Shown: piece after piece, positions 1 through 8,482 of the stretch | Position numbering within the stretch: the stretch's first letter is position 1 | Layout: each line of letters starts with the position of its first letter | Source of the DNA: a virus | Virus record (IMG/VR): IMGVR_UViG_3300021963_000642 | Location: 1 to 24,140 of that record | DNA: 24,140 nucleotides | Reading direction: 5' to 3' (one strand) | The notes under the pieces: model-generated | Told to the model about the DNA's origin: nothing | Database searches by the model: none | What the model saw: the letters and a program-made list of their open reading frames with translations, nothing else | Translations under genes and position numbers: made by a program

Positions 1-331
1 CAGCAGTCCATGAGCTGGAACCAATCTGAACTGGACTGGATTTGTTTATGGTGGTACCATCACCTAATTGGCCATAAAGATTACGACCCCATGTAAACAA
101 TGTGCTACCAGAACGTATGGCTGCTGTGTGGAAAAGGCCAGCAGCTACAGCAGTCCATGAGCTAGATCCTATTTGTACTGGACTGGATTTGTTTGTGGTG
201 GTGCCATCACCTAATTGGCCATAAAGATTACGACCCCATGTAAACAATGTACCACCAGAACGAATAGCTGCTGTGTGGAAAAGGCCAGCAGCTACAGCAG
301 TCCATGAGCTAGATCCTATTTGTACTGGACT
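1..331 (-). repeat. 147-bp near-identical tandem repeat encoding RCC1 blades
   Basis: The same 16-base segment starts at 1, 148 and 295, giving an exact period of 147 bp (49 codons, one RCC1 blade). About 60 bases are identical at 121-180 and 268-327, and the flanking bases differ only at scattered positions. The array continues past the left edge. Confidence 0.9.
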
Positions 332-574
332 TCTTTTATCGACAAAAGCAGTACCATCCCCTAATTGGCCATACGCACCCCGGCCCCATGTAAATAAGTA
401 TCCATCAGAACGAATAGCTGCTGAATGATAACTGCCAGCAGATACAACAGTCCAACTCTTTATTTCTGATATCTCAAAAGTACCTAATTGGCCAAAATAA
501 TTAGAACCCCATGTGTATAAAAATTTTTTGGAAGTAGATCCAGTTTTGGCTAATAGTTGTTCAATGAATAACAT
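1..574 (-). CDS. RCC1-repeat beta-propeller protein, partial (3' end outside window)
   Basis: The frame is open from an ATG at 574 to the left edge, giving 191 visible codons. The start is supported by an AGGG Shine-Dalgarno six bases upstream and lies just after the stop of the preceding gene. The translation shows repeated TWG....YGQLGDGT, SSWTAVAAG and HTAAIRS motifs, the signature of RCC1-type beta-propeller blades (about 50 residues each). The first blade is shorter and diverged (TWGSNYFGQLG); the next ones are nearly identical at DNA level with a 147-bp period. RCC1-like propellers in phages are usually virion or tail-fibre components that bind a ligand, and its place last in the fibre cluster fits a receptor-binding or fibre-tip role. 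That role is inference. The full blade number cannot be known from this window. Confidence 0.85.
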   Translation of the reverse strand, partial: MLFIEQLLAKTGSTSKKFLYTWGSNYFGQLGTFEISEIKSWTVVSAGSYHSAAIRSDGYLFTWGRGAYGQLGDGTAFVDKRSPVQIGSSSWTAVAAGLFHTAAIRSGGTLFTWGRNLYGQLGDGTTTNKSSPVQIGSSSWTAVAAGLFHTAAIRSGSTLFTWGRNLYGQLGDGTTINKSSPVQIGSSSWTA

Positions 575-586
575 TTATTTCCCTAA

Positions 587-1069
587 TTATGGCCAACTAA
601 TTTGAGTAATATCAGTAATTTCATTTTCTGAATATTCTTTGGTAATATCTCTAAGTTTTTGTCTATAAACTATCCATTTATTTTTAGTAATATCATCAAA
701 TGAATTTTGTACATCTTGTAGTTGAGTCCAATCAGAACTTATTAATAAATCATTTCTTTTTTTTCTCAATTCTTCCATGAATCTAGATTTTAAAACAGAG
801 AATTCTTCTACAGGCTCTGGCTGTTTTTCAGTTAATATAGGAGTTTCTAAAACATCATCTTCTCTAATTTCATAATTATAACCACTTACATAATGAGTTA
901 AATCATTCCACGATTCACCTTGTTTAGTTACAGGATACCAACCTATAGATTTTAAAAAAGGTAAATCATTAACTGCCAAATTTAATGCACTTACATTTCT
1001 CCAATTATTTGGTAAAAAATCGTATTGTCCTACAACTTTATTATTTTCTATGTGAGCCCAATTTGCCAT
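587..1069 (-). CDS. Phage tail assembly chaperone-like protein (Phage_tail_APC domain)
   Basis: This 160-residue protein has two parts. Residues 1-65 (starting MANWAHIENNKVVGQ) form the short N-terminal segment common in phage tail accessory proteins. The C-terminal part carries the hallmark RxxRNxLLxxSDWTQ at 102-116 followed by KxxWxxYRQxLRDIT at 129-143, which I recognise as the Phage_tail_APC family found in small genes next to tail-fibre genes. Members are thought to help fold or assemble tail fibres, but the mechanism is poorly defined. An AAGGA ribosome site lies about seven bases before the ATG. It sits between a collagen-like fibre gene and the RCC1 gene, ten bases after the former, consistent with service to one of these fibres. 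No signal peptide or membrane segment is seen. Confidence 0.75.
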   Translation of the reverse strand: MANWAHIENNKVVGQYDFLPNNWRNVSALNLAVNDLPFLKSIGWYPVTKQGESWNDLTHYVSGYNYEIREDDVLETPILTEKQPEPVEEFSVLKSRFMEELRKKRNDLLISSDWTQLQDVQNSFDDITKNKWIVYRQKLRDITKEYSENEITDITQISWP

Positions 1070-1079
1070 TTTTATTCCT

Positions 1080-2186
1080 TTATTTACTATCTGTCATGGA
1101 AAGAACTCCTCGCCAAGTTGTTCCTCCATCATCTGTAATAAATGTTAATACATCAACACCACTTACGGTAAATGATGGCGCTGTGCCGCCAGGCCATTTG
1201 ACTGCAGCCGGCCATGTTAGTGCGGCTGATCCACCATTAGTTAATTCTAAAACAAAACCCATTGCTGCAGGAGATGAAAGTGGATTAGAAAAGGTCCATG
1301 TTGTAGTACCAGCAACGGTTGCTGATACATAATTACCTAAAGCTAAATCTATAGTTCTACTACCAGATCCACTTCCCAATGCATTATGAGTTGTGCCGTA
1401 TTGAGTAATAGTTCTATTGCTGTTTATGTATGCACTGCCTAATATTGCAATATTTTCTGTATAAATGAAATTACTATGTACGTTGCCTCCAATAGCCGCA
1501 CCTCCAGAAACTTGTAATGCCGCTGTAATATCTGTATTTGATGTTGATGGACTAGTGTTGGTAGTTATAATTCTACCACTTGTTGTATTAATTGTGCCGG
1601 CAGCACCGGTGGCACCTATACCAGTAGAACCAGAAGCACCTTGTATACCAGTAGAACCAGTAGCACCAGTTAATCCTGTAGAACCAGAAGCACCTTGTAT
1701 ACCTGTAGAACCGGAAGCACCTTGTATACCTGTAGAACCGGAAGCACCTTGAGTACCTGTGGAACCCGAAGCACCTTGTATACCTGTAGAACCGGAAGCA
1801 CCTTGTATACCTGTAGAACCGGAAGCACCTTGTATACCTGTAGAACCGGAAGCACCAGTTAATCCTGTAGAACCAGAAGCACCTTGTATACCTGTAGAAC
1901 CAGAAGCACCTTGAACACCTGTGGATCCTGAAGCACCTTGTATACCAGTAGAACCAGTAGCACCAGTTAATCCTGTAGAACCAGAAGCACCTTGGTCGCC
2001 TTGAACACCAGTAGCACCAGAAGCACCAGTTATACCTGTAGCTCCTGTAGTACCTGTTGAAGATCCCGAAGCACCTTGTGGACCGGTAGAACCAGTAGCA
2101 CCAAGTTCTCCAGGTCCGGTAGCTCCAGTTAAACCTGTGGCACCTGATAAAGCTACACCAGTTATTTCGCTTTGTAATAATGTCAT
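1080..2186 (-). CDS. Collagen-like tail fibre protein with globular C-terminal domain
   Basis: The protein has 368 residues. After a 14-residue N-terminus, residues 15-197 are Gly-X-Y triplets dominated by GAT, GAS, GST and GIQ, a proline-poor collagen-like tract expected to form a trimeric shaft. The Gly-X-Y register breaks near GPGELG and GSSTG. Residues 198-368 are a beta-rich domain containing [36 protein letters not shown] and DGGTTWRG, a C-terminal module widespread in tail fibres and phage-encoded collagen-like proteins. This module probably forms the trimer cap or a receptor-contact head. No strong ribosome site is visible before the ATG. A tail assembly chaperone-like gene follows immediately. 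The collagen DNA shares a 77-bp identical stretch with the 932-residue collagen gene 9 kb away. The fibre call is secure; which fibre it forms is unknown. Confidence 0.85.
   Translation of the reverse strand: MTLLQSEITGVALSGATGLTGATGPGELGATGSTGPQGASGSSTGTTGATGITGASGATGVQGDQGASGSTGLTGATGSTGIQGASGSTGVQGASGSTGIQGASGSTGLTGASGSTGIQGASGSTGIQGASGSTGIQGASGSTGTQGASGSTGIQGASGSTGIQGASGSTGLTGATGSTGIQGASGSTGIGATGAAGTINTTSGRIITTNTSPSTSNTDITAALQVSGGAAIGGNVHSNFIYTENIAILGSAYINSNRTITQYGTTHNALGSGSGSRTIDLALGNYVSATVAGTTTWTFSNPLSSPAAMGFVLELTNGGSAALTWPAAVKWPGGTAPSFTVSGVDVLTFITDDGGTTWRGVLSMTDSK
1596..2144 (-). repeat. Gly-X-Y coding repeat tract of the second collagen-like gene
   Basis: Short degenerate 9-, 18- and 27-base units encode GAS, GST and GIQ triplets. 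Units such as ggaagcaccttgtatacctg recur many times in succession on the plus strand between about 1690 and 1855, which suggests recent expansion. Confidence 0.9.
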
Positions 2187-2211
2187 TTTATTTTTATCTT
2201 ATTAACAGTTA

Positions 2212-5200
2212 TTAATTTACGGCTGCCTTAGCGCCTACACCTTGTGGTGCATCAAATTCAACATATATTCCAGTACTTTCTTCATCAGAAAAAAGTGCGT
2301 GTGAAGAACCTGCTATTAGTAAACGATCACCAGTTTTATGTAGGCTACTTCCAAAATCAGCAGCACCCGAACCAACTTGATATTTTTTCCATATACCAGT
2401 ATTTGTATCTATAATACCTAAAAATATATCTGTTGATCCATATGTTTGGCTATCATCCGCAAAAACACCGGACGTATATCCTGTAATTGCAATACGACCA
2501 TCATCTAACAATGCACTTGGTTTTCCATTTTGTTCAAATATTTCTGATGTACTTGATCCAGTTTGATAGGCATTACCCCAAGCATCTGTACTATAATTAA
2601 ATTTAATTACACCAATATCTTCAGAACCAAAAGTTTCTGGTCCAATTTGACCTTGAGTTGAAAATACAACAGCTAAAGTATTTGCACCTAAATCATGAAC
2701 GTTTACACCTTTATCTTCAAAGCCTGTTCCTGTTGCATAGTATTCTGATATTTCTGTAACTGGATTATAAATGCCTAAGAAGATATCATAACCACCATTA
2801 CTTGTTATTCCTTCATATGTACCAGCAAATCGTCCTGTAAAAGCAATTCGACCATCCGCCAACTCTGTCAGAGCATATGTTTCTTCATCAAATTGACCAC
2901 TATTTTGATAGAATTCAAATTCTTCTGTGTTGGGATCAAACTCAACTAAAAGGTAATCGTAGGCGCCAGAGATACCTAAGTTGGTATCTCCAACATCACC
3001 TGAGGTTTGTCCAATTGCAAAGATTTTTCCTGCAGCAGGACCATTTTGTACTTGAATAATATCATATCCAAAAATATTACCATCATCAGCAGAACCATCA
3101 CCTGGTACAGCAACTTGCCAGAATGTAAAGATACTATCAGTATATTCAGAAACTCGGTGTTTTAATTCATTTTGAATATGTTGTTCTGAATTTAAATGTT
3201 GTTGTACAGCCTGTAAGCTAACTTTAGCAATATAGAACATAAACACCCCATTGGGGCCATATGAACCATCATAAACAGAATTTGTAAACACTCCATCTTG
3301 TACTGTCAATGATGGTGTGGTTGCAATAAATGTATCCGTTGTAATTGTACTTGTTGGTGTACTTAATGTATTTGAATTAACTGTATTAGCTAAATTTGTT
3401 TTTTGATAAACATAAACAGTACCAGCACTATTTTCTAAATGATAGTGTCCTGTTCCATAACCTCCACTCCAACTTCTAAACAAAATACCATCACGACCAA
3501 AACTATGACTTTCACTCCAACCAGCAGAAATAATATTTTCACCGGTGATATCATTGGTTACTGCAACTAACCTTTCATCCATATCATGGCCTAAAGCATT
3601 TTGCCACATTAGATTTCCGTTAGTATCAAACTTTGTAATCATCGCATCATTCATTCCCATAATGGAAATGTTTGAACTTGTTGTATACCCTACAACCTGA
3701 ATTTCGTCTGCTGCATTAACAAGTATTGAATAGAATGTTGTGTTTGCTAAATTTTTAGCCCAATCTTTGGTAATTGTATAACTACCTTCTGTACCAGAAA
3801 CAGAAACTTTTAATACAAGACCATTTGTATTTTCTGTGCCCACTATTGCATAAGTGTTTGCAGCAACATTCTTTATATCGTATGCATTTGTATTAGATGA
3901 GTATGTTCTTTCCCATTTAATTAAACTGCCAGCACCTAATTCGGCCACACCAAATTTGGCAACAGTAGGATTAGCTGCATTATTACCAGCAAACATAAAT
4001 CTACCGGTATTATTTTGTTCAGCATCCACACGAACACGATTCACTACAAGATTGTTTACTTTCTTTTGTTCATAGATGTCACCGTTGGTAGCCGTTACTA
4101 AGAAAGTAGTATTGCTTTCTGATACAGAAGGCACAACGACATATTCCGTATTTGCTTTTGATACAACAGCAACACTTATTCCTGTTTGATTACCAGAAAT
4201 ACCATAAGCTTTACTAAAAACCAAATTACCAGTTGAAGTAGTTTTTACCAATAACACATCTGTGCCACCTTGACCATCATTTGAAGTTGCACCAGAAACA
4301 TAAACGTTGCTAGTACTATCTAATGCTATACCATAAGCAATATCGGTATTTGCACCGGCATCAATTGTTTTTTGCCAAATTAATTCGTAATTGTAACTAT
4401 ACTTTGCACAGACAATATAGTTATCACTATGGTTGCCTACAACATATACATTACCTGTAGCATCGGTAGTAATATCCTTCCATTCAATTTGATTTGTGCC
4501 ATCATTTAGATTTCTTAAATAACCATGAATCTTCATATCTTTCTTTTCAACTAATTCACTTTTGGTATATCCAGTAATCCAAATTGCTTCTTCAGTTGTT
4601 GATTCATATAGACCGGTAATATAATCATCGCCAGCTCCACCCCAAGCAAAATGCTGAGGCTCTATATTATCATCTGCATCCAAGTCTGCAAAAAAACTTA
4701 GTAATAAATCACCAGCACCTAAATTGTTTTCATTATTTTCAATTTGTCCACCTAATACTCTCCTACCGTCAGCTAAAGTAATACCATGATAGTAATAACT
4801 TGAACCTCCAATATTAATTTGACTTTTATTAATAAATTTTGCATTTGTGGATTCATAAGTTAAAATATTTGTACCTGCAGCAATACCTTGAGGTTCAGTA
4901 TTGGCATTTCTGGCTAATGTACCAAATGTTTGATCGTATTCTATATGACCAGCAGACAAAGCATTACGTTTAATAAAAGCATTATTTGCTGAACTGTAAT
5001 CTAAATGTGTGTAACCATCAAAAGTACCTGTTAATGTAAAACTATACACGCCAGCACCAGTATATGTTCCTGTGTTGGATGTGTTACCACTTAGTATTGC
5101 ATACCATTTAACATCAGAGGAGTTATAATCAAAACCATGTACCCGTGTATAGTTTGTATTGCTATTTGTTACAATTGTACCTTCGTCCGTCCATGTTTGA

Positions 5201-6327
5201 GTTGTTGTGTTTAAACTCCACAGTTTGACACCGCCATTTGCAATATCAGATACGAGTGCATATAATTCTTGACTCAATATGTTTAAGTGGCAATCTGGCC
5301 TTTGTGATACACCTGTTAAAATTGTAGTAATCTGTAAACTGCCAGCTGAAATTTCATCAGAACTTGTAATACTCCAAATTTTTAAATCAAATCCACTTGT
5401 TGGATTATTGTAAATTACAGGAATATAAATTGTTGAACCAATAAGTTTTCCGCAGCTGGCTCGAATTGGATAACGGCTTTGTGTGCCTGTAGTTGTTACT
5501 GGATTAAAATCAGGATCAGCAAGATCATATGTTCCTAAATTTACTTCGGCGGTATATGAAGCGGCTTGATCGTTATATGTTCTTGCAAAAACATCCCATT
5601 GTGCACCATTGGCTGTTAAATAAAACGCATGAAATCGATCACTACTACCTTTTAAAATACCACCCATTAAATAATTTTTACCAGGTGTTACAGGTAAGTT
5701 AATATCATTATGTGAGTTGTGTGCGCCACCAACAGAAGGTGTGTGAATGCGTGATAGAACAGAAGTATATCCTGTTCCCATAGAAGTGACACCTGTATCG
5801 ATTGTATAACCAAAAGATTTATCGGTGGGTACAATAAAACCACCAGCTGAGAAAACTATACGACCGTTGTCAAAATCTTCATAGATGTTAGGAAAATGTA
5901 AATGATATTGATAAAATTGCCATTCTGCGGAACCTTGTGCTAAGTATGCTCGATCCCAATAGTATGGTTGATCTGATGCAGCCAAAGCACCTAGATGAGC
6001 AAAGAAAAAGGCATCATTTTCTATTGTGCCGGTAATATCATTAACACCAGCACCAATCCATTCAATACAACCACCATGATATTGTGTATTTGCTGATTGC
6101 CAGTTTTCGGTAATTAAAGGTATCGTACCATCAATCACTAAATTGGCGGTTGCAAGAGTCAACGCTGTGCCCCATTGATATGGCTGAATTGAAGAATTGA
6201 GTAATGTGTTACCTGCATTTTTGGGTAAATAATAATACCAATAGCCGTGCTGCATGCCAGAAACAGCAGGTAAATTTAAATATCTACCTGTTAAATCTAC
6301 ATTTTTAGTTACATTGGTTATTGCCAT
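2212..6327 (-). CDS. Giant tail-associated protein with SBBP-type beta-propeller repeats
   Basis: This is the largest gene in the window (1371 residues). Residues 1-270 form a beta-rich, aromatic-rich N-terminal region (GYWYYYLPK, QPYYWDRAYL). From about 330 onward the protein is built from repeated four-strand units of the kind ..GNVYVVGN..D..V.KY....ELIWQK. and ..IAFTGRF...G.YDIFLGIYNP.., resembling SBBP/Kelch-like propeller blades. One array covers roughly residues 540-960 and a second covers 1080-1371. A linker of about 120 residues lies between them and contains a predicted helix (QQHLNSEQHIQNELKHR). There is no signal peptide. The ATG follows six bases after the upstream small membrane gene. 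The location in the fibre cluster suggests a very large fibre or adhesin with ligand-binding propellers. Function is inferred from fold style only, and no enzyme motif is visible. Confidence 0.7.
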   Translation of the reverse strand: MAITNVTKNVDLTGRYLNLPAVSGMQHGYWYYYLPKNAGNTLLNSSIQPYQWGTALTLATANLVIDGTIPLITENWQSANTQYHGGCIEWIGAGVNDITGTIENDAFFFAHLGALAASDQPYYWDRAYLAQGSAEWQFYQYHLHFPNIYEDFDNGRIVFSAGGFIVPTDKSFGYTIDTGVTSMGTGYTSVLSRIHTPSVGGAHNSHNDINLPVTPGKNYLMGGILKGSSDRFHAFYLTANGAQWDVFARTYNDQAASYTAEVNLGTYDLADPDFNPVTTTGTQSRYPIRASCGKLIGSTIYIPVIYNNPTSGFDLKIWSITSSDEISAGSLQITTILTGVSQRPDCHLNILSQELYALVSDIANGGVKLWSLNTTTQTWTDEGTIVTNSNTNYTRVHGFDYNSSDVKWYAILSGNTSNTGTYTGAGVYSFTLTGTFDGYTHLDYSSANNAFIKRNALSAGHIEYDQTFGTLARNANTEPQGIAAGTNILTYESTNAKFINKSQINIGGSSYYYHGITLADGRRVLGGQIENNENNLGAGDLLLSFFADLDADDNIEPQHFAWGGAGDDYITGLYESTTEEAIWITGYTKSELVEKKDMKIHGYLRNLNDGTNQIEWKDITTDATGNVYVVGNHSDNYIVCAKYSYNYELIWQKTIDAGANTDIAYGIALDSTSNVYVSGATSNDGQGGTDVLLVKTTSTGNLVFSKAYGISGNQTGISVAVVSKANTEYVVVPSVSESNTTFLVTATNGDIYEQKKVNNLVVNRVRVDAEQNNTGRFMFAGNNAANPTVAKFGVAELGAGSLIKWERTYSSNTNAYDIKNVAANTYAIVGTENTNGLVLKVSVSGTEGSYTITKDWAKNLANTTFYSILVNAADEIQVVGYTTSSNISIMGMNDAMITKFDTNGNLMWQNALGHDMDERLVAVTNDITGENIISAGWSESHSFGRDGILFRSWSGGYGTGHYHLENSAGTVYVYQKTNLANTVNSNTLSTPTSTITTDTFIATTPSLTVQDGVFTNSVYDGSYGPNGVFMFYIAKVSLQAVQQHLNSEQHIQNELKHRVSEYTDSIFTFWQVAVPGDGSADDGNIFGYDIIQVQNGPAAGKIFAIGQTSGDVGDTNLGISGAYDYLLVEFDPNTEEFEFYQNSGQFDEETYALTELADGRIAFTGRFAGTYEGITSNGGYDIFLGIYNPVTEISEYYATGTGFEDKGVNVHDLGANTLAVVFSTQGQIGPETFGSEDIGVIKFNYSTDAWGNAYQTGSSTSEIFEQNGKPSALLDDGRIAITGYTSGVFADDSQTYGSTDIFLGIIDTNTGIWKKYQVGSGAADFGSSLHKTGDRLLIAGSSHALFSDEESTGIYVEFDAPQGVGAKAAVN

Positions 6328-6333
6328 CTTTTA

Positions 6334-6510
6334 TTAATACCCTTTTATTTTTCTTACAATTAATTCTACATAACACTCAGAACACATAAACGCCATCATC
6401 AACCACATAAACCACATTTGACCTGTGATGTTATTTGAACCACATAATGTTGGACTATTATACTCCAACCACGTCAATATTAAAAAAATAGGAGCAAATA
6501 TACATTTCAT
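6334..6510 (-). CDS. Small Cys-containing membrane protein, translationally coupled
   Basis: I choose the ATG at 6510 (58 residues) because it overlaps the TGA of the methyltransferase gene as ATGA, a classic coupling arrangement; a longer TTG start at 6540 would lie inside that gene. The protein has two hydrophobic stretches, residues 3-17 and about 30-52 (GQMWFMWLMMAFMCSECYVE), with a basic end (VRKIKGY), so a two-pass inner-membrane protein is likely. Cysteines lie at 3, 23, 43 and 46. I do not recognise a family. Small phage membrane proteins can be holin-like, superinfection-related, or anchors for a modifying enzyme. The strict coupling to the methyltransferase favours a shared job, but that is inference. 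Confidence 0.55.
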   Translation of the reverse strand: MKCIFAPIFLILTWLEYNSPTLCGSNNITGQMWFMWLMMAFMCSECYVELIVRKIKGY

Positions 6511-7148
6511 ACAGGAATTTTTCCAAATCCATCTACCCAAGATTGATTTGGATTAATGTTTTTCCATTCTTCATATGTTTTACTAACGAAAGAAATTCCG
6601 GCACCAATGTCTATCAAATGTATAACACGGCTTTCTGGTAGTTCAGCAGTCAATAAATTTTTACAATTATTCGTTATTTCTTGGTATTCATTATGAGATG
6701 TTAAAACATCTTCTGTTATAACACAATCAAAAGAATTTAAACCAGTTACTTTTTTAACTTCAGACACAAAATTATTATCTAATACAGATATGTTGTAAAT
6801 TTCAAATTGATTTTTTTCAGAAGGTTTATTTTTATTTGTTTGTATGTAATGAGAATTATCACAACCATAAACTTTCATACCTAATTTACTTAATTCTTCC
6901 ATTAAAAAACCAAATGCACATCCCACAACAAAAATTTTTGAACCAGTTTTTATATCAAATCGATTGACTATGTTCTGTGCTCGTTGTTTAAAAAACAAAT
7001 TATCTTCAAAAAATAATCTACTATACGAAATTGTAGAATCAGTACAAATACAGGTTCTGCGATGCTTGGCACCACAACCTCTTAACTTGTAATAATATTT
7101 GGAATATGCTTGAGTGTAACCAGCTTGATCCCATGTATAAATTTGCAC
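6507..7148 (-). CDS. SAM-dependent methyltransferase, class I
   Basis: The 213-residue protein shows a Rossmann methyltransferase core. Motif I is KIFVVGCAFGFLMEEL (71-86), the acidic ribose-binding position follows in VYGCDNS (93-99), and FDCVITEDVL (140-149) is the post-II strand. The N-terminal 60 residues are unusual, with Tyr-rich YSKYYYKLRG and cysteines at 25, 33 and 35. The start is GTG, supported by GGAG eight bases upstream and by its position just after the preceding TAA. It lies among fibre genes and overlaps the small membrane protein downstream by ATGA. Substrate cannot be read from sequence. Possibilities are sugar O-methylation of fibre glycans, protein methylation, or modification of a small molecule. 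I see none of the DNA-methyltransferase motifs (DPPY, PCQ), which makes a DNA modification role unlikely. Confidence 0.75.
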   Translation of the reverse strand: MQIYTWDQAGYTQAYSKYYYKLRGCGAKHRRTCICTDSTISYSRLFFEDNLFFKQRAQNIVNRFDIKTGSKIFVVGCAFGFLMEELSKLGMKVYGCDNSHYIQTNKNKPSEKNQFEIYNISVLDNNFVSEVKKVTGLNSFDCVITEDVLTSHNEYQEITNNCKNLLTAELPESRVIHLIDIGAGISFVSKTYEEWKNINPNQSWVDGFGKIPV

Positions 7149-7150
7149 GA

Positions 7151-7519
7151 TTAAACTCCAGTAATTGGCATAGTTGGTCTAAAAAATAAATCTGTTGTGT
7201 TGACTGCAAAGCCTAAGCATACTACTGTTGTCGTTGAAGTTGGTGTTGGTGGTGAACTGGTGAGTGTACCATCAGATGCTAAAAAATAAGGTGCACCAGC
7301 ACTTAATGAAGTGAAACCAGATACGATTCCCTGTCCATAATAAACACCTCCTTGTTTAACTAACAATGCATTTAATTGAACTGGTGTGTCAGTATTTGAC
7401 GCATCACTAACGGTATTTGAGCCACTAACACGAACCACTTTACCATTGGTACCACCCGTGAGATTGGGTATTGTAACCGCAACACTAGTAATAATACTTG
7501 TTGATTTAATAAAAGACAT
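7151..7519 (-). CDS. Small beta-rich virion/fibre accessory protein
   Basis: This 122-residue protein has no signal peptide and no enzyme motif. Its central region (VVRVSGSNTVSDASNTD, then GGVYYGQGIVSGFTSLSAG, YFLASDGTLTSSPP and CLGFAVNTTDLFF) resembles the small beta-barrel or decoration-like modules seen at the ends of phage fibre proteins, where a G-x-Y-FL-x-x-x-G-x-L-T motif and a closing G-x-A strand recur. It has a good AGGAG ribosome site six bases before its ATG and starts one base after the upstream stop. The most likely role is a fibre or baseplate accessory, perhaps a tip module encoded as a separate gene. The specific function is not recognised. Confidence 0.6.
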   Translation of the reverse strand: MSFIKSTSIITSVAVTIPNLTGGTNGKVVRVSGSNTVSDASNTDTPVQLNALLVKQGGVYYGQGIVSGFTSLSAGAPYFLASDGTLTSSPPTPTSTTTVVCLGFAVNTTDLFFRPTMPITGV

Positions 7520-7520
7520 C

Positions 7521-8471
7521 TTACGCTCCTAAACGTGTAACTTGTAAATAACTATTTGCTGTTAATGTTCCTGTACCGCCAGTATTTTTAATATACATTT
7601 TTATAAAATCATTTGCAGAAAAAGTATAAGTGGAATCAATATGAATAGTATCGTTTGGTCCAAAATTAATTTCATCCAATATTGTTGTGTCATTTTTCTT
7701 TAATATCAAATAATATGAATTATCTCCACCAACAGCACCAGCAATTATGTCAGATTTAATATTGTAGTACGCATTGGTATAAAATGTTACGGTATTGGCT
7801 AATGATCCGGTCCAATAAAAATCTCCAGCACCACTAGCATTAATGTTAAAATCAGTATTGTCCCAAACAATTGCAGTATTTGTTGATGTTACCGATTCTG
7901 ATCCTGTTAATATAGTTTTTACACCACTAAAAATTTGGCCAATGGTTGAACCCGCTGTATAACCTAAAAGTGTTACTTCAACAAAAGTATCTGTTGTTAA
8001 TTCTCCTGTACCATTATCTTCACTGGCTAAAATCTCAATATAATCTCCTGCAGCAAATTCAACTACATCATCATAGACGGCTGCTTGATTGGCCGCCTGC
8101 ATAATTGTTTCAAATGTTGTAATACCATTTTTTCTTATACTTGCATTATAACTTGCACCAGAACCTACTGTACCGGTAAGTAATTGAATATTCAATCTAT
8201 AATATCCAGCACGATTAAAAAATACTTTAGTTGGATTATTTGGTAGACTAAAGAAATCTCCTGTATCCCATATTTCACTATTAAAATTTAGCGGTGATAG
8301 TTGTGTTGTTAAAGAAACAGTATTCACAAATCCTAATTTTAAACCATAGAATGTATTACTTAAATTATTTTGAGTAACATTCCATTTTGTACCGTCATAC
8401 ACCCATGATATACCATTATTATCAGTGTATGTTGTATTAATAGAAGGAGAGGTTGGAAAATTTAATGGCAT
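7521..8471 (-). CDS. Fibre protein with two tandem C1q-like jelly-roll domains
   Basis: The 316-residue protein opens with the phage structural motif FPTSPSINTTYTDNNG-x-WVYDGTKW (5-30), common at the N-termini of tail fibre subunits. Two homologous domains follow, about 43-170 and 181-315. They align at AGYYRLNIQL with NAYYNIKSDI, at YNASIRKNG with YYLILKKND, and at FAAGDYIEI...GTGELTTDTFVEVTLLG with FSANDFIKM...GTGTLTANSYLQVTRLG. This pattern of hydrophobic strands resembles the C1q/TNF jelly-roll often placed at fibre tips. The duplication is old, since it shows at protein level and not at DNA level. The ATG lies 11 bases after the upstream stop with no clear Shine-Dalgarno. A receptor-binding or structural cap role is inferred. 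Confidence 0.65.
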   Translation of the reverse strand: MPLNFPTSPSINTTYTDNNGISWVYDGTKWNVTQNNLSNTFYGLKLGFVNTVSLTTQLSPLNFNSEIWDTGDFFSLPNNPTKVFFNRAGYYRLNIQLLTGTVGSGASYNASIRKNGITTFETIMQAANQAAVYDDVVEFAAGDYIEILASEDNGTGELTTDTFVEVTLLGYTAGSTIGQIFSGVKTILTGSESVTSTNTAIVWDNTDFNINASGAGDFYWTGSLANTVTFYTNAYYNIKSDIIAGAVGGDNSYYLILKKNDTTILDEINFGPNDTIHIDSTYTFSANDFIKMYIKNTGGTGTLTANSYLQVTRLGA

Positions 8472-8482
8472 CTGTATATTTA

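Noticed and set aside
1465-1752. Plus-strand Pro/Val-rich frame opposite the second collagen-like gene
   Set aside because: Antisense of Gly-X-Y codons gives Pro-rich repeats without stops. No ribosome site or domain is seen.
1596-2144. CRISPR-like short repeats
   Set aside because: The repeats are contiguous coding triplets without unique spacers and translate to Gly-X-Y.
6334-6540. Longer TTG-started version (68 residues) of the small membrane protein
   Set aside because: The ATG at 6510 forms an ATGA overlap with the methyltransferase stop, a much better supported start.
6507-7148. DNA methyltransferase acting in anti-restriction
   Set aside because: DPPY-type or PCQ motifs are missing, and the gene sits in a fibre cluster.
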